Assembly: GCF_028765165.1 (NCBI RefSeq)
Contig: NZ_JARADB010000001.1
Location: 1,240,001-1,304,000 of the forward strand
Direction of reading: 5' to 3'
DNA: 64,000 nt
From: Paenibacillus sp. MAHUQ-63
GTDB taxonomy: Bacteria; Bacillota; Bacilli; Paenibacillales; NBRC-103111
The notes beneath the pieces were generated by a model. That model was not told where the DNA came from. It saw nothing but the letters and a program-made list of their open reading frames with translations, and ran no database searches. The position numbers and the translations under genes were made by a program. Of this stretch, positions 45,379 through 55,302 are shown in pieces (within the stretch, counting starts at the first letter, position 1; each line of letters begins with the position of its first letter).

Positions 45379-46482
45379 GTGCTAAAGTCATTAACTTCAT
45401 TTAGATTTTTTGCTGCTTTCATGGTTTACCTTTATCACAGTGTTGGTCTATTTAAAAACTTTCAATTCGGTTATATCGGGGTATCTTTTTTCTTCGTCTT
45501 GTCGGGCTTTATACTAGCTTATAACTACCATTCAAAATTCACTGAATTAAATAAAACTACGATTCAAAATTTTTATATTGCAAGATTAGCAAAAGTTTAC
45601 CCAGTCCATCTTCTAACCCTTGGCCTTTCAATTCCGTATGTTTTATTGATCTCAGCAAGAACTTTAGATAGAGATTTCTTTACTGGTTTATTTGCAAATC
45701 TATTAATGATACAAAGTTTTTTTCCCTTACCCTTCGGCACTATGCCCTATTCATTTAATTCAGTATCTTGGAGCTTATCAGACGAATTATTTTTCTATAT
45801 CATGTTTCCGTTTGTAGTCTATTTGTTGCAGAAACTTAAGATCAACACTGGAGCATTAAAAATCTTAATAATAATATTAGCTTTCATCTGTATGATATTC
45901 CTTACAACATTCTCTACACTTTATCGTGAAGCAAAACTAGATGATTGGTACTATTATGTATTCCCTATTTTTAGAGCATTTGATTTTGTTATTGGTATTT
46001 TAGTTGGAATGTTGTTTGCAACAAAAAAAGTTCAAGAAAATCATATAAATAAGTCATTATTTAATTTATTGGAGATATTCTCTTTATGTCTATTGGTTGT
46101 TTGGATTAGTCTCTCTCCTTATATTAGTCAAGTTTTTAGATTCAGTATTTACTATGTTCCTATGTGGTGTATATTAATTTATATTTTTGCATATCAAGGT
46201 GGATTTGTCTCCAAAGCGTTATCAAATAGATTGTTTGTATTATTAGGAGAAGCCAGCTTTTCGTTTTACATGATTCATTTATTAGTTATTAACTATGTTG
46301 GAGTTTATCCGATGGGAAGCTTACTTAATCATTTAATTACCTTTTTTGGATCTATTCTTTTGAGTATTTTAATATATTTGATATATGAAGAACCTTTACG
46401 TAAGAAAATTCGTTTCGGAGCAAAGAATAAGGAGAAATTACAATACCAAACTTTTATGAATAACACTTCTTCCCTTAAATGA
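45379..46482 (+). CDS. Acyltransferase-3 family membrane protein
   Basis: A 367-residue protein with about ten membrane helices. Motifs: SLTSFRFFAAFMVYLYHSVGL (with catalytic His in YHSVG), IGVSFFFVLSGFILAYNY, NSVSWSLSDELFFYIMFPFVVYLL and ASFSFYMIHLLVINY. These enzymes O-acylate extracellular or lipid-linked polysaccharide. GGAGG lies 7 bases before the GTG at 45379. A SinR-type box overlaps the promoter/leader. Confidence 0.87.
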   Translation: MLKSLTSFRFFAAFMVYLYHSVGLFKNFQFGYIGVSFFFVLSGFILAYNYHSKFTELNKTTIQNFYIARLAKVYPVHLLTLGLSIPYVLLISARTLDRDFFTGLFANLLMIQSFFPLPFGTMPYSFNSVSWSLSDELFFYIMFPFVVYLLQKLKINTGALKILIIILAFICMIFLTTFSTLYREAKLDDWYYYVFPIFRAFDFVIGILVGMLFATKKVQENHINKSLFNLLEIFSLCLLVVWISLSPYISQVFRFSIYYVPMWCILIYIFAYQGGFVSKALSNRLFVLLGEASFSFYMIHLLVINYVGVYPMGSLLNHLITFFGSILLSILIYLIYEEPLRKKIRFGAKNKEKLQYQTFMNNTSSLK

Positions 46483-46484
46483 AT

Positions 46485-46514
46485 GTTCTTTATAAAGAAC
46501 AAGTGTGTTATAAT
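46485..46514 (+). promoter_or_regulatory. Promoter with perfect SinR-type box
   Basis: GTTCTTTATAAAGAAC (46485-46500) is followed by TATAAT (46509-46514). TTCTTT inside the box is 17 bp before this -10, so bound repressor would cover the -35. Confidence 0.78.
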
Positions 46515-46557
46515 ACCATTATACCATTATTACTTTTGAAGGCGGTGTTCATCAATT

Positions 46558-47649
46558 ATGGAGTTTTCAAAACGTGACATGACCATACTTAAAGGAGTAG
46601 CTATCTTATTCATGCTATTGCTACACCTCTTCTGCAGGAAAGATGTTAATGGGTTATATGAAACCTATCCAACAATAAATGGGATACCTTTTGTATACTA
46701 CATCGGATTATTTGGTGATGCATGTGTGTCCATTTACTGCTTTGCAAGCGGATACGGCCTTTACATAAGTATTAATAACGAGCAAAAATCTGTACTCAAA
46801 AGAAATCTTGAGCGAATATTTAAGTTGCTCGTTAATTATTGGATAATCCTTGTTATGTTTGTTATAGTGGGATTCTTAGTTGGTAAAAGCGATCTGTATC
46901 CTGGTAGTCTGAGTAAATTTCTTCTTAACTTTTTCACTTTATCTTATTCGTATAACGGCGCATGGTGGTTTTTACAGACCTATATCATCTTAGTGCTGCT
47001 TGCACCGTTGTTAGTATCCTTAATAAAGAAATACAATACATTGTTATTGATTTCAATAACAGGAGTCATTTACTTACTGAGTTATATTCAGCGAATTAAG
47101 CACATATATGACTTTGGGGGTAATGTCTATATCAATGCAGTTGTGAACTCTATTGTTCTTCTAGGAACCTCATTACTTCCATTTGTTATTGGCTCCGTTT
47201 TTGCAAAAGAAAAAATATATACAAAGATGTCCCTGCTTATTCATAAAGTCCCTTTCAAAAATACAATATGCCTGCTTGGAATACTATTATTGGTTTTCAT
47301 ACATTCACGAATTGAAACGTTATTTATCGCTCCATTTACAGCCATCCCCTTTATATGCTTATTTACTATTATAAAAAAAGGAAAACGAGTTCAAAACTCT
47401 TTAGAGTTTTTCGGGAAACACTCCACTAATATCTGGTTGACTCATATGTTTTTCTACGGCACGTTATTCCAATCGCTAGTCTTCGCTCCCAAATATCCCG
47501 TTCTAATATTCACATGGCTCTTAATATTGTGTTTGATATCATCATGGTTTATTAATTTATTATTTAAACCAATAGTAAAATTAATTGATAAAGTGGCATC
47601 AACTATTAAGAACAACCAGAAGACATCATCCGACTACCTACGCCTGTAA
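46558..47649 (+). CDS. Acyltransferase-3 family membrane protein
   Basis: A 363-residue multi-pass acyltransferase of the OafA/EpsO-neighbour type: SKRDMTILKGVAILFMLLLHLFCRK (His in LLLHLF), GDACVSIYCFASGYGLYIS, GAWWFLQTYIILVLLAPLL and FFGKHSTNIWLTHMFFY. Likely decorates the exopolysaccharide with acyl groups. Distinct subfamily from the previous gene (the GYGLY motif replaces SGFIL), so the two may act on different positions. Confidence 0.85.
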   Translation: MEFSKRDMTILKGVAILFMLLLHLFCRKDVNGLYETYPTINGIPFVYYIGLFGDACVSIYCFASGYGLYISINNEQKSVLKRNLERIFKLLVNYWIILVMFVIVGFLVGKSDLYPGSLSKFLLNFFTLSYSYNGAWWFLQTYIILVLLAPLLVSLIKKYNTLLLISITGVIYLLSYIQRIKHIYDFGGNVYINAVVNSIVLLGTSLLPFVIGSVFAKEKIYTKMSLLIHKVPFKNTICLLGILLLVFIHSRIETLFIAPFTAIPFICLFTIIKKGKRVQNSLEFFGKHSTNIWLTHMFFYGTLFQSLVFAPKYPVLIFTWLLILCLISSWFINLLFKPIVKLIDKVASTIKNNQKTSSDYLRL

Positions 47650-47674
47650 AATTAGTAGTCAAGTTAATAACGGC

Positions 47675-47710
47675 AAAGAGGAATCCGTTTTAATCGGATT
47701 CCTCTCTTTA
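47675..47710. terminator. Bidirectional terminator
   Basis: AAAGAGGAATCCG pairs with CGGATTCCTCTCTTT around TTTTAAT; separates the convergent acyltransferase and beta-helix genes. Confidence 0.9.
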
Positions 47711-47726
47711 TTAGGGTTAAACTAAA

Positions 47727-49835
47727 TCAACGCGTGAGCAGCTGATTACCCTCATTAACATCATTTGTCTTTACAGCTATCTTTGCATTGTACAATTTGT
47801 TGTTGCCTACTTGATACGAAGGTGCATTGATTTGGTTATTACCAATATCAATCCCAAGCACAGGCATGTTTGTTGTTATCGTATTACCTGTTAGGGCTGC
47901 ACCTAATACTTGTGTAGGTTTTGACCCACCAACAGGGCTGATTCGAAGAACGGATGCTCCTTGTGTTAGGCTGTTGACATTTACGGTGTTATTTTTAAAC
48001 ACAAAGTTTTTTGCCTTCTCCACATATATAGCAGCAACCCAATGTGCATTACCTGTCATCGAAAGATTGGAGTTTTGAACGGTCACATCAGGAGAGGCTG
48101 TGTTCACGCGAAGTATATTCGTACCGCCTTTTATTGTGCAGTTGTCTAGCACGAATTTCCCATCTCTATTGACTTGTAAGCCTCCTGTCAACTCAAAGGT
48201 ACAGTTGGTATATGTCCCAGGCAGTACATTCACGCCTTGATTATTGTTTAAAATCTTAAAGTTTTCGAAGATACTCTCTGCTGTTGCGTCACCAAGATAA
48301 GGAGAATTCTTTGTCGGACCATCGAACGTAACATTTTTGATACGTACAGGATTTTTCCATATTGCTAATCCTGCATCCTTGGTTCCCGTGTTTTTGATGT
48401 TGACATTGGACACTTCAATTGTAAATGGGGCCGGGCTATTAACTCCAATTATTCCATCTGTACCTTTTACACCATCAACAACCGTTCCTGCCGCGTCTAC
48501 AGTGATATTAGAATTAATTAGTGTATTATTACGTATTGACGCTGTTGTCATGGTATGGAGTCCAGAGTTCTCAAATGTGTTATTTACCACAGTTGCCCCT
48601 TTTATATAGCCCCAAATAGTAACACCCGTGGATTCCAAGCGATTCCCATCTATAGTTACGTCAGATCCATCACAAACTACAATGCTAGGACCGCTGTTAT
48701 TGTAGATATGATTTCCTCTAAATACCATCTTGGTGTCTGGAAAAAAACCTTCGCTTTCCACATCAATTCCCGCACTTGGAGCTGTTCCCTTTGTATCGTG
48801 TATTTTGTTATTTATTACAAGCAGGCTATCCACGCCAGCAATAGTAATACCTTGCCTACGGTTAAAAGAGGATTCAGAATTTTGAATCGTTATGTTTCTG
48901 GACACATCTTTGGTCCAACCTAGGATATAGGCTTTATTATCAAAGGGTTTGTCAAATACAAGTGAAAAATAGTTAGCACCCGCGGGAACATTGATCCATT
49001 CTTCCTGTTTTTTATTTTTTTCTGATGATATGAAAGTTCCATCCTGCTTGTAGAAATAAATGTGAAATTGATTCGGAAGATTTTGAGATTGGTTGAATGT
49101 GATGGTTTTCTGTGTGCCAAGCGTAATTCTCTTTACAGTGCGTTGTTTTTTTGAATCGTTTATTAGATTGCCTTTATCGTCAATGGCGCCTGATTGAAAA
49201 TGCTGACCTACAAATCCTCCAATCCCTTCGGCCCATCCTCCCACGAACATACCGTCTCCTGTAAAGTTCTCTGTTTTCACACCATCAATCGTAATGTTAG
49301 TTGCACCTTCAATGACGATGCCATGACCACCTTCATGTGTTCCCTTATTTGTTGTATAGTCGTGTGTTAATTTATCTCCTTGATAGACGCCACCTTTAAT
49401 GATGACGTTATGAACTTCACGCCCCATATATAGGGTTTGATATCCTTGAAAACCGCTTGTTTCTTTTTTTATAATCGCTCTATCATCAACCAGGAAGGTC
49501 ATATCGGAAACCATGTTAATTCTTGCCGTCGGTTCTCTCTCCACTTTTCCTTTTGCTATTAAGTAGGTTCCAGCGGGCACTTTGAACGTTTTATAACCTT
49601 GATCTTGTGCCCATTTTAAGGCTTTGTTAATACCATTTGTTGTTTCTACTGCATGCGTTCCATCATTAAAAATGTTCCATCTTGAGAGTTCTAAATTATA
49701 AATGTTATCCACCTTGACATTTACCGCACTTTCAATGTTTGTGTTTGTGTTTGCATTTGTCACTGCAAACGCCGTAGATTGAATAAGCTGTAAAAACAAT
49801 GCTGTCAATAATATTGGTATTAATATCTTTCTCAT
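47727..49835 (-). CDS. Secreted right-handed beta-helix protein
   Basis: A 702-residue exported relative of the 39.5-kb beta-helix protein. Residues 1-25 are a Sec signal (ILIPILLTALFLQLIQSTAFA). The helix starts with LSRWNIFNDGTHAVETTNGINKALKWAQ and FKVPAGTYLIAKG; shared with the paralogue are GGHGIVIEGATNITIDGVKTENFTGDGMF and GQHFQSGAIDDKGNLI followed by the HIYFYKQDGTFIS insertion. It lacks the phage-type head and the C-terminal binding module. Probable polysaccharide lyase/epimerase or binding protein of the matrix. GAGGA precedes the ATG at 49835. Confidence 0.82.
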   Translation of the reverse strand: MRKILIPILLTALFLQLIQSTAFAVTNANTNTNIESAVNVKVDNIYNLELSRWNIFNDGTHAVETTNGINKALKWAQDQGYKTFKVPAGTYLIAKGKVEREPTARINMVSDMTFLVDDRAIIKKETSGFQGYQTLYMGREVHNVIIKGGVYQGDKLTHDYTTNKGTHEGGHGIVIEGATNITIDGVKTENFTGDGMFVGGWAEGIGGFVGQHFQSGAIDDKGNLINDSKKQRTVKRITLGTQKTITFNQSQNLPNQFHIYFYKQDGTFISSEKNKKQEEWINVPAGANYFSLVFDKPFDNKAYILGWTKDVSRNITIQNSESSFNRRQGITIAGVDSLLVINNKIHDTKGTAPSAGIDVESEGFFPDTKMVFRGNHIYNNSGPSIVVCDGSDVTIDGNRLESTGVTIWGYIKGATVVNNTFENSGLHTMTTASIRNNTLINSNITVDAAGTVVDGVKGTDGIIGVNSPAPFTIEVSNVNIKNTGTKDAGLAIWKNPVRIKNVTFDGPTKNSPYLGDATAESIFENFKILNNNQGVNVLPGTYTNCTFELTGGLQVNRDGKFVLDNCTIKGGTNILRVNTASPDVTVQNSNLSMTGNAHWVAAIYVEKAKNFVFKNNTVNVNSLTQGASVLRISPVGGSKPTQVLGAALTGNTITTNMPVLGIDIGNNQINAPSYQVGNNKLYNAKIAVKTNDVNEGNQLLTR

Positions 49836-50013
49836 TTTTTCTGTTATCCTCATTTCTAATTAGCTGGTTGATTGAACAGGTATGCGATTGATTCCAACAA
49901 CTTAACTACACCAATGTTATAATTTACCTCAAATTTCAAAAACTAATTCGGCCGATTTGAGAACGCTCTAATTCATTTATCCTCTTTTTGAGTTTATCCC
50001 CCCAATCCAAAAA

Positions 50014-50029
50014 ATTCTTTATTAAGAAC
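50014..50029 (-). promoter_or_regulatory. SinR-type box
   Basis: ATTCTTTATTAAGAAC, one mismatch from the palindrome, about 180 bases upstream of the secreted beta-helix gene. Confidence 0.7.
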
Positions 50030-50129
50030 ACTCTTCTGTATTTTAAACTTATTCCTCAATCGATTCAACCCTTTATTTTCCAAATGATACATCCCAGTTT
50101 TTTATAATATTGGCTTTGACATTGAAAAA

Positions 50130-50179
50130 TAAAAGCCCTAACCTCCATCTGAATAATTCACGAATGGATGTTAGGGGCG
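50130..50179 (-). terminator. Terminator of the second polysaccharide operon
   Basis: GCCCCTAACATCCAT pairs with ATGGAGGTTAGGGC, followed on the minus strand by TTTTATTTTT. Confidence 0.88.
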
Positions 50180-50196
50180 ATTGTGAGCAGGTAACA

Positions 50197-51753
50197 TCAT
50201 AAGATTTCAACTTTTTGACTCTCAACTAATTTTCGCTTTCTAAATCGATTTATTAAATTTTTTGTTGGATCTTTAAAGAGATTTTTCTCATACTTATTCA
50301 TTGCAACGAACCACATCAAGGCCATGTATAGTATTGAAAAGATACTAATTTTGAATAAGAAAAAGATCCAATTATCAGCATGAATATATTTATTTAACGT
50401 AATTCCAAAAATGAGACTGCTCAATAGGGGCACACTCATACCAAGAATGTTCCTCCAAAATTTAGGTATATCAATTTTAATCCTTCTCCAGTAATAAATG
50501 TTCATAATGATGATGTTTCCTGTGGTAAAAGCTATTGCCGTTGCAAGGGCACATCCTACAGCTCCCCACCATTGTACGAAAAGTATACTTAACAAAACAT
50601 TTGCTAAGGCAATAGCAATATACACAAACGATTTAAACTTTTGCATATTTTTTGCTTGAAGGATAATCCCCCCCATTCCTTGGATGAGAGGTATAATCAT
50701 TGGAATAAGTATCAATAAAGCAATCAGATAAGAGCTGCTATAACTAGTTCCAACCCATAAATTAATAAACTCCTGCCCAAAGGCGATAAATCCACTTAAT
50801 GCAAATGAGATGACGATATATTGAACTCTGCCGATCCTTATGAATAGATCTGATATTTCTCTATCAGGAACCTCTTTGGTCACCATTCCTGTTACTTTAC
50901 TTAGGAACACATTGGAGATAGCGGATGAAAAGGCTGAGAAGTATCCAGAGAATGAAGCTCCTATGGTGTAAATCGAAACCGCAATTGTTCCACTATAGAT
51001 ACCAAGAATAACTTGATCAGTAGACCAATATATTTTATCAATCAATAAATTTAAAAATATCAGTGAGGAAAATAATAGGATTTCTTTAAATAAACTTAAG
51101 TCGAACTTTTTTAAAACAATTTTTATCTTCAAAACTCTGAAACAAAAATACATATTAATGAAGATTGTCAGTAAATTTAGAGATGTTGTAACTATAACCA
51201 TTGAAATAGATCCATAGCCCATGAAGAGTAACGGCAGCATAATTAGCGGACTAATAACAGAACTCACTATACCAATTACCTTTTGTACAATAAACCTTTC
51301 ATGCGCAAGGATAAGAACACTAAAAAGACCTAAACCTACACTTGTAGACAAGTTAACTACCATTATAGTCATCATTATTTTCAAAGCCTGTATATCGCTT
51401 GTGGTTATAGAGTTTGAAAATATATGATGAGATGTGAAAATCAAAATACAACCACATATTAGTGCTATAAAACCTAAGACTCCATACATCACACAAAACA
51501 TTCCATACAAATTAGAGCACTTTTCTTGTTCATTAAGTGCTTTATATTTCGCTGTATATCGAATTACCGCGCTACCTAATCCAAAATCTAATACACCTAA
51601 ATAAGCCATTATTGAAGTGGCCAAGCTATATAGACCATATTCTGACTGCCCTAATTGGTGTAACATTATTGGAGTATACAGTATAGAAATAGCACTGTTT
51701 ATAAACAATGCTACATATGACAAAACAGCTCCGGCTTTTAATTGATTTTTCAT
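50197..51753 (-). CDS. Wzx-type polysaccharide flippase
   Basis: A 518-residue membrane protein with about 14 helices, MATE/MVF superfamily, polysaccharide-transporter family: AGAVLSYVALFINSAISILYTPIMLHQLGQSEYGLYSLATSIMAYLGVLDFGLGSAVIRYTAKY is the classic Wzx start, and DQVILGIYSGTIAVSIYTIGASFSGY follows mid-protein. It would flip lipid-linked repeat units. The eps operon in this window has no flippase, so this one may serve both clusters. Last gene of the operon. Confidence 0.9.
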   Translation of the reverse strand: MKNQLKAGAVLSYVALFINSAISILYTPIMLHQLGQSEYGLYSLATSIMAYLGVLDFGLGSAVIRYTAKYKALNEQEKCSNLYGMFCVMYGVLGFIALICGCILIFTSHHIFSNSITTSDIQALKIMMTIMVVNLSTSVGLGLFSVLILAHERFIVQKVIGIVSSVISPLIMLPLLFMGYGSISMVIVTTSLNLLTIFINMYFCFRVLKIKIVLKKFDLSLFKEILLFSSLIFLNLLIDKIYWSTDQVILGIYSGTIAVSIYTIGASFSGYFSAFSSAISNVFLSKVTGMVTKEVPDREISDLFIRIGRVQYIVISFALSGFIAFGQEFINLWVGTSYSSSYLIALLILIPMIIPLIQGMGGIILQAKNMQKFKSFVYIAIALANVLLSILFVQWWGAVGCALATAIAFTTGNIIIMNIYYWRRIKIDIPKFWRNILGMSVPLLSSLIFGITLNKYIHADNWIFFLFKISIFSILYMALMWFVAMNKYEKNLFKDPTKNLINRFRKRKLVESQKVEIL

Positions 51754-51785
51754 TTAATAGCTACCTTTCCATATGTAACATATCA

Positions 51786-52979
51786 TTACACGCTAAGAAG
51801 CTTATATAACTTATCGCTTTCCATTTGATGGTTAATTTTTATCATACCAAGATTTCTATTGAACCTATCGCATAATTCGTTATCGTTAATCAATTTAACA
51901 ATCCCTTCATACAGTTCATTCTCATCAACGCCAACGATGAGTCCAGTTTCCCCGTCTCTGATCTGCTCCTTCGCACCGGTAAAATTAGTTGTCACAATTG
52001 GTTTCTTCAAACACCTGGCCTCAGCTAGTGTTATACAAAATCCTTCATGCCTCGATGGCTGGACGTATATATCACATTGCTTCATATAAGGGTATGGATT
52101 TGGATCAGAGCCTAGAAAAATAAAATTATCCTGTATGCTGTATTCCTTAACTAACTCCTCATACCTCTTTCTAGAGCTGCCTTCCCCAACGCAATACCAC
52201 TTGACCTTATACCCATTTTGAACCAACTTGGACATGACCCGAATAGCTAAATCATGGCCCTTTTCGGATGTTAATCTGCCAACCGTTAAAATTCTTAAGC
52301 CATTAAAATTGTCTTTAAATCCAGGTCCCTCATCCGCCAAACGATGGATTAACTCAGATGAGACTATGTTTGAGAATACCTCTGTTTTATCTTTCAATTC
52401 AGGGATTAACTGAATCAATTTGTTCCTACCCTCATTGGATACAACGCAGATCTGATCGAATTTCTTGTAAGATGCAGACTCATACTGGGGATTAAATCCA
52501 ATCTTCGTAACATCGAAATGAACCCATTGAATTTTCTTTTTAGCTTTAATCTTATGTAAGACAAAGAAGCTTATGAACTCCATAGGACCTGCATAAGCTA
52601 CCGCGGCATCGAACTGATCATTAATTAGCGAATGATTCTTTAGTACATAATTAAAGAAAAATTTTCTGTTTTTTATTAACTTACAGATTAAATGTAAGAA
52701 CATAATGTTAATTGCCCTTACTACTCTTCCCTGCCTCAATAGGCCAAGAGCCGTTCTCTGAGGCGGATTGTTAAGTACTTCTTTCATTTCCTTATACCCC
52801 TCTAAATACTCAATGTGCACCTCTTGGGGTATTGAATTTAGAAAACCGCCATACTTTTCTAGCATCAATATGGTTATGTCGAACTGTTCCTTTGGAATAG
52901 CTTCGATCATATTAAGTAATGCTTTTTCAGTACCGCCTACATTCATATTTATCATCATAAAAATAAGTTTCTTTTTCAT
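51786..52979 (-). CDS. GT4 family glycosyltransferase
   Basis: A 397-residue GT-B enzyme: IFMMINMNVGGTEKALLNMIEAIP, WVHFDVTKIGF, LTVGRLTSEKGHDLAIRVM, CVGEGSSRKRYEEL, FLGSDPNPYPYMKQCDIYVQPSRHEGFCITLAEARCL. It is similar in style to the two other GT4 genes in this operon (shared NPYPYMK-x-CD and VGxG motifs), which suggests gene duplication with changes in specificity. Confidence 0.88.
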   Translation of the reverse strand: MKKKLIFMMINMNVGGTEKALLNMIEAIPKEQFDITILMLEKYGGFLNSIPQEVHIEYLEGYKEMKEVLNNPPQRTALGLLRQGRVVRAINIMFLHLICKLIKNRKFFFNYVLKNHSLINDQFDAAVAYAGPMEFISFFVLHKIKAKKKIQWVHFDVTKIGFNPQYESASYKKFDQICVVSNEGRNKLIQLIPELKDKTEVFSNIVSSELIHRLADEGPGFKDNFNGLRILTVGRLTSEKGHDLAIRVMSKLVQNGYKVKWYCVGEGSSRKRYEELVKEYSIQDNFIFLGSDPNPYPYMKQCDIYVQPSRHEGFCITLAEARCLKKPIVTTNFTGAKEQIRDGETGLIVGVDENELYEGIVKLINDNELCDRFNRNLGMIKINHQMESDKLYKLLSV

Positions 52980-52991
52980 GTGCCTCCAGCG

Positions 52992-54092
52992 TTATACGGC
53001 ATTTATAAAATGGGTTAGTCGTTCAAATTGATTCTTTGCTTTAATTGAAACCTGAGCTAAGTTTGCTTTATTTCGGAAGGATCTATTTACATGCTGCTCA
53101 TCATACTGCAGCTGAATCTCTTCCATGTTTATTAAATAGCCATCGAAATTGATGTCTTTAAGCATATTCGTTGTTTTGGAGCTATAAATAATCGGCATAA
53201 CCCCAACACCCAATAAAAGGGCTAATATGTTTGCATGAAATCTTGCGGCAATAAACAGTTTACAAGAAGCCATCAACTGAATAGCCTCTTTCAAATTCCC
53301 TTTATATTCATATATTGTTACCCTTCGCAGTGTTTCATTAGGCAGTAATGATTTTATTGCTTCAATTGTTTCTAAATCCCCTTCTCTTTCGCAAAAGGAC
53401 ATTAAGCAGCACTCATATCCTTTGCTTACCATTAACTCTATTGATTTTGTTGTACTTGTCATATAATCATCATAATATTTTGATAACCCTTGTTTATGTC
53501 TCACATTTATGATGGAAAATCCAATGACTTCTCTCGTTGAGGTGGCCTTATACTCATCTACATTCATTTGAAAGACGATATCTGGAGCGTAACGAACTTG
53601 AGGTAGTGCTCTAAATAATTCATAGGAGTATAAATCCCTGAAACAAACATCATCACAAATTTTAAAGAGCTCTTTGTAATCATTATAAAATTGTTCAGTT
53701 TCGAAAGGGCCGAAGTTCGCACCAAGAATAAAAACGGGCTTATTCAATTTTTTAAACTCTAAAACCATTTTCATTCTATCTTGGTACAATGCTTCATGAT
53801 ACTGTTCTTCTCTAAAGATGGACCCCCCAATAAAGATAAGCGCTTCATGTTCACTCGCTATTTTATCGTAAGAGGTAATTGGATCTGAAAACTTAAGCCT
53901 CCGGCTAATTTTATCCAATAACGTATATTCCCTGCGCCTAACATTATTATATTGTGAAATAAATTGGTCATAATTGCCCCCTAAGTGATTAACAGTGAAA
54001 TCACAGTTAGGATACTTTTTTGCAAGAATATCTAAAAACAAATCGTCCCCCAGATTAAATGCTAAATAAATATCCACGAATATTTTCATCAT
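52992..54092 (-). CDS. Polysaccharide pyruvyl transferase family protein
   Basis: A 366-residue CsaB/WcaK-family enzyme, adding ketal-linked pyruvate from PEP to a sugar, which makes the polymer acidic. Motifs: IYLAFNLGDDLFLDILAKKYP, ALIFIGGSIFREEQ, FILGANFGPF, YAPDIVFQM, and CKLFIAARFHANILALLLGVGVMPIIYSSKTTNML (conserved RxH). Same operon, 13 bases after the upstream GT2/GT4 block. Confidence 0.87.
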   Translation of the reverse strand: MMKIFVDIYLAFNLGDDLFLDILAKKYPNCDFTVNHLGGNYDQFISQYNNVRRREYTLLDKISRRLKFSDPITSYDKIASEHEALIFIGGSIFREEQYHEALYQDRMKMVLEFKKLNKPVFILGANFGPFETEQFYNDYKELFKICDDVCFRDLYSYELFRALPQVRYAPDIVFQMNVDEYKATSTREVIGFSIINVRHKQGLSKYYDDYMTSTTKSIELMVSKGYECCLMSFCEREGDLETIEAIKSLLPNETLRRVTIYEYKGNLKEAIQLMASCKLFIAARFHANILALLLGVGVMPIIYSSKTTNMLKDINFDGYLINMEEIQLQYDEQHVNRSFRNKANLAQVSIKAKNQFERLTHFINAV

Positions 54093-54111
54093 CTATATCC
54101 CCAAACTCCAT

Positions 54112-55302
54112 TTATTTTTCTATAAGTTCATAGAACTTATCCAGCTGATTCACGGAACTATATAGCTTGTCAGCAGCGAGATTTCTTACGATTTTGTCTT
54201 TAAACGTGTCATCATCTAAATATTGTCTGATTCCTGAAAATATGCTGTTAACATCATGTTGGACAATAAGACCATCTTTGTTGTTGGTTATAATCTCTTT
54301 AGCAGTCGGGAAATCGGTACATACAATGGGTCTTTTGAGTATTTTTGCTTCACAGACCGTAAGTCCAAAACCTTCCTTGATGGACGTTTGTACATATAAA
54401 TCACAATTCTTCATATAAGGGTAGGGATTCACTTTTTTCCCCAGTAAAATAAAATTGTTTTCTAACTGATATTTGGCAATTAACTCTTCCAGTTTATTCC
54501 TCTCGGGGCCTTCTCCTATAACATACCATTTGAAGGAATACCCGTGCTGCTTTAATAATCTCGCTGTCTCTATGGCCTTATCATAGGACTTGGCAGATGC
54601 AAGTCTCCCTACAGTGAGTATATTGGTTATCGATTTATTGAAGTCCTCAACCTTATGTTCCTCAGCCATCTGGTTAATTATCTCCGGGTTAACTATATCT
54701 AATATGGTTTGAACTTTATTTTTATACTCTTCTCGAATCTTCGAAACAGAGTCTCTTGTATGTTGTGATACAGCAATTATCTTGTTGATCCTTTTGTATG
54801 ATTCATAGTCAATTTCTTTGTCATAGAGTGTATTGACATAGTCCGTATTAATCCAAGCTAATTTTTTTAACGCTGTTACTTTATTAGCAACAAAGTATGT
54901 GGGCATACCTTGACTGTATGCGATAGCTATGTCGTACGTTTTGGGTGAAGTTGGCAGGATGACTTTTCCACTAGATCTGTATACGACTTGTTCGCTGTGG
55001 ATCGGGGTACTTTTATATTGATTCAGTCTTAAATTGACGGATGTTCGAATTCGATAAAAGAGATATACCGGCTTCTTCCTAACGGAAACTTGCTCTTTAT
55101 TTAGATACCTGAAATATTCTGGAACGGGTAAAATGTTGATATGGTTCGGGACATATTTTTCGAGATCGAGACCTTGTTTAAATAACAATAAATCAATAGA
55201 AAACTTAGTTGCATCTATCATGTTTAATAAAGACAATAAACTTTTCTCTGCTCCCCCGATGGTTAATGAGTCAATAACAAAGAGAAGCTTCTTTTTATTC
55301 AT
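54112..55302 (-). CDS. GT4 family glycosyltransferase
   Basis: A 396-residue GT-B enzyme: LFVIDSLTIGGAEKSLLSLLNMID, LAWINTDYVNTLY, LTVGRLASAKSYDKAIETARLL, VIGEGPERNKLEEL, LLGKKVNPYPYMKNCDLYVQTSIKEGFGLTVCEAKIL. Overlaps the GT2 gene upstream by four bases (ATGA-type coupling). Confidence 0.88.
   Translation of the reverse strand: MNKKKLLFVIDSLTIGGAEKSLLSLLNMIDATKFSIDLLLFKQGLDLEKYVPNHINILPVPEYFRYLNKEQVSVRKKPVYLFYRIRTSVNLRLNQYKSTPIHSEQVVYRSSGKVILPTSPKTYDIAIAYSQGMPTYFVANKVTALKKLAWINTDYVNTLYDKEIDYESYKRINKIIAVSQHTRDSVSKIREEYKNKVQTILDIVNPEIINQMAEEHKVEDFNKSITNILTVGRLASAKSYDKAIETARLLKQHGYSFKWYVIGEGPERNKLEELIAKYQLENNFILLGKKVNPYPYMKNCDLYVQTSIKEGFGLTVCEAKILKRPIVCTDFPTAKEIITNNKDGLIVQHDVNSIFSGIRQYLDDDTFKDKIVRNLAADKLYSSVNQLDKFYELIEK

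Larger units (their letters stand above)
49836..50196. other. Gene-free interval between beta-helix and flippase genes
   Basis: About 360 AT-rich bases with the SinR-type box at 50014 and the flippase terminator at 50130-50179; no supported coding frame. Confidence 0.6.

Noticed and set aside
45379..47649. The two acyltransferases as duplicated copies of the broken gene
   Set aside because: Their motifs differ clearly from it and from each other, so they are separate subfamilies rather than recent duplicates.
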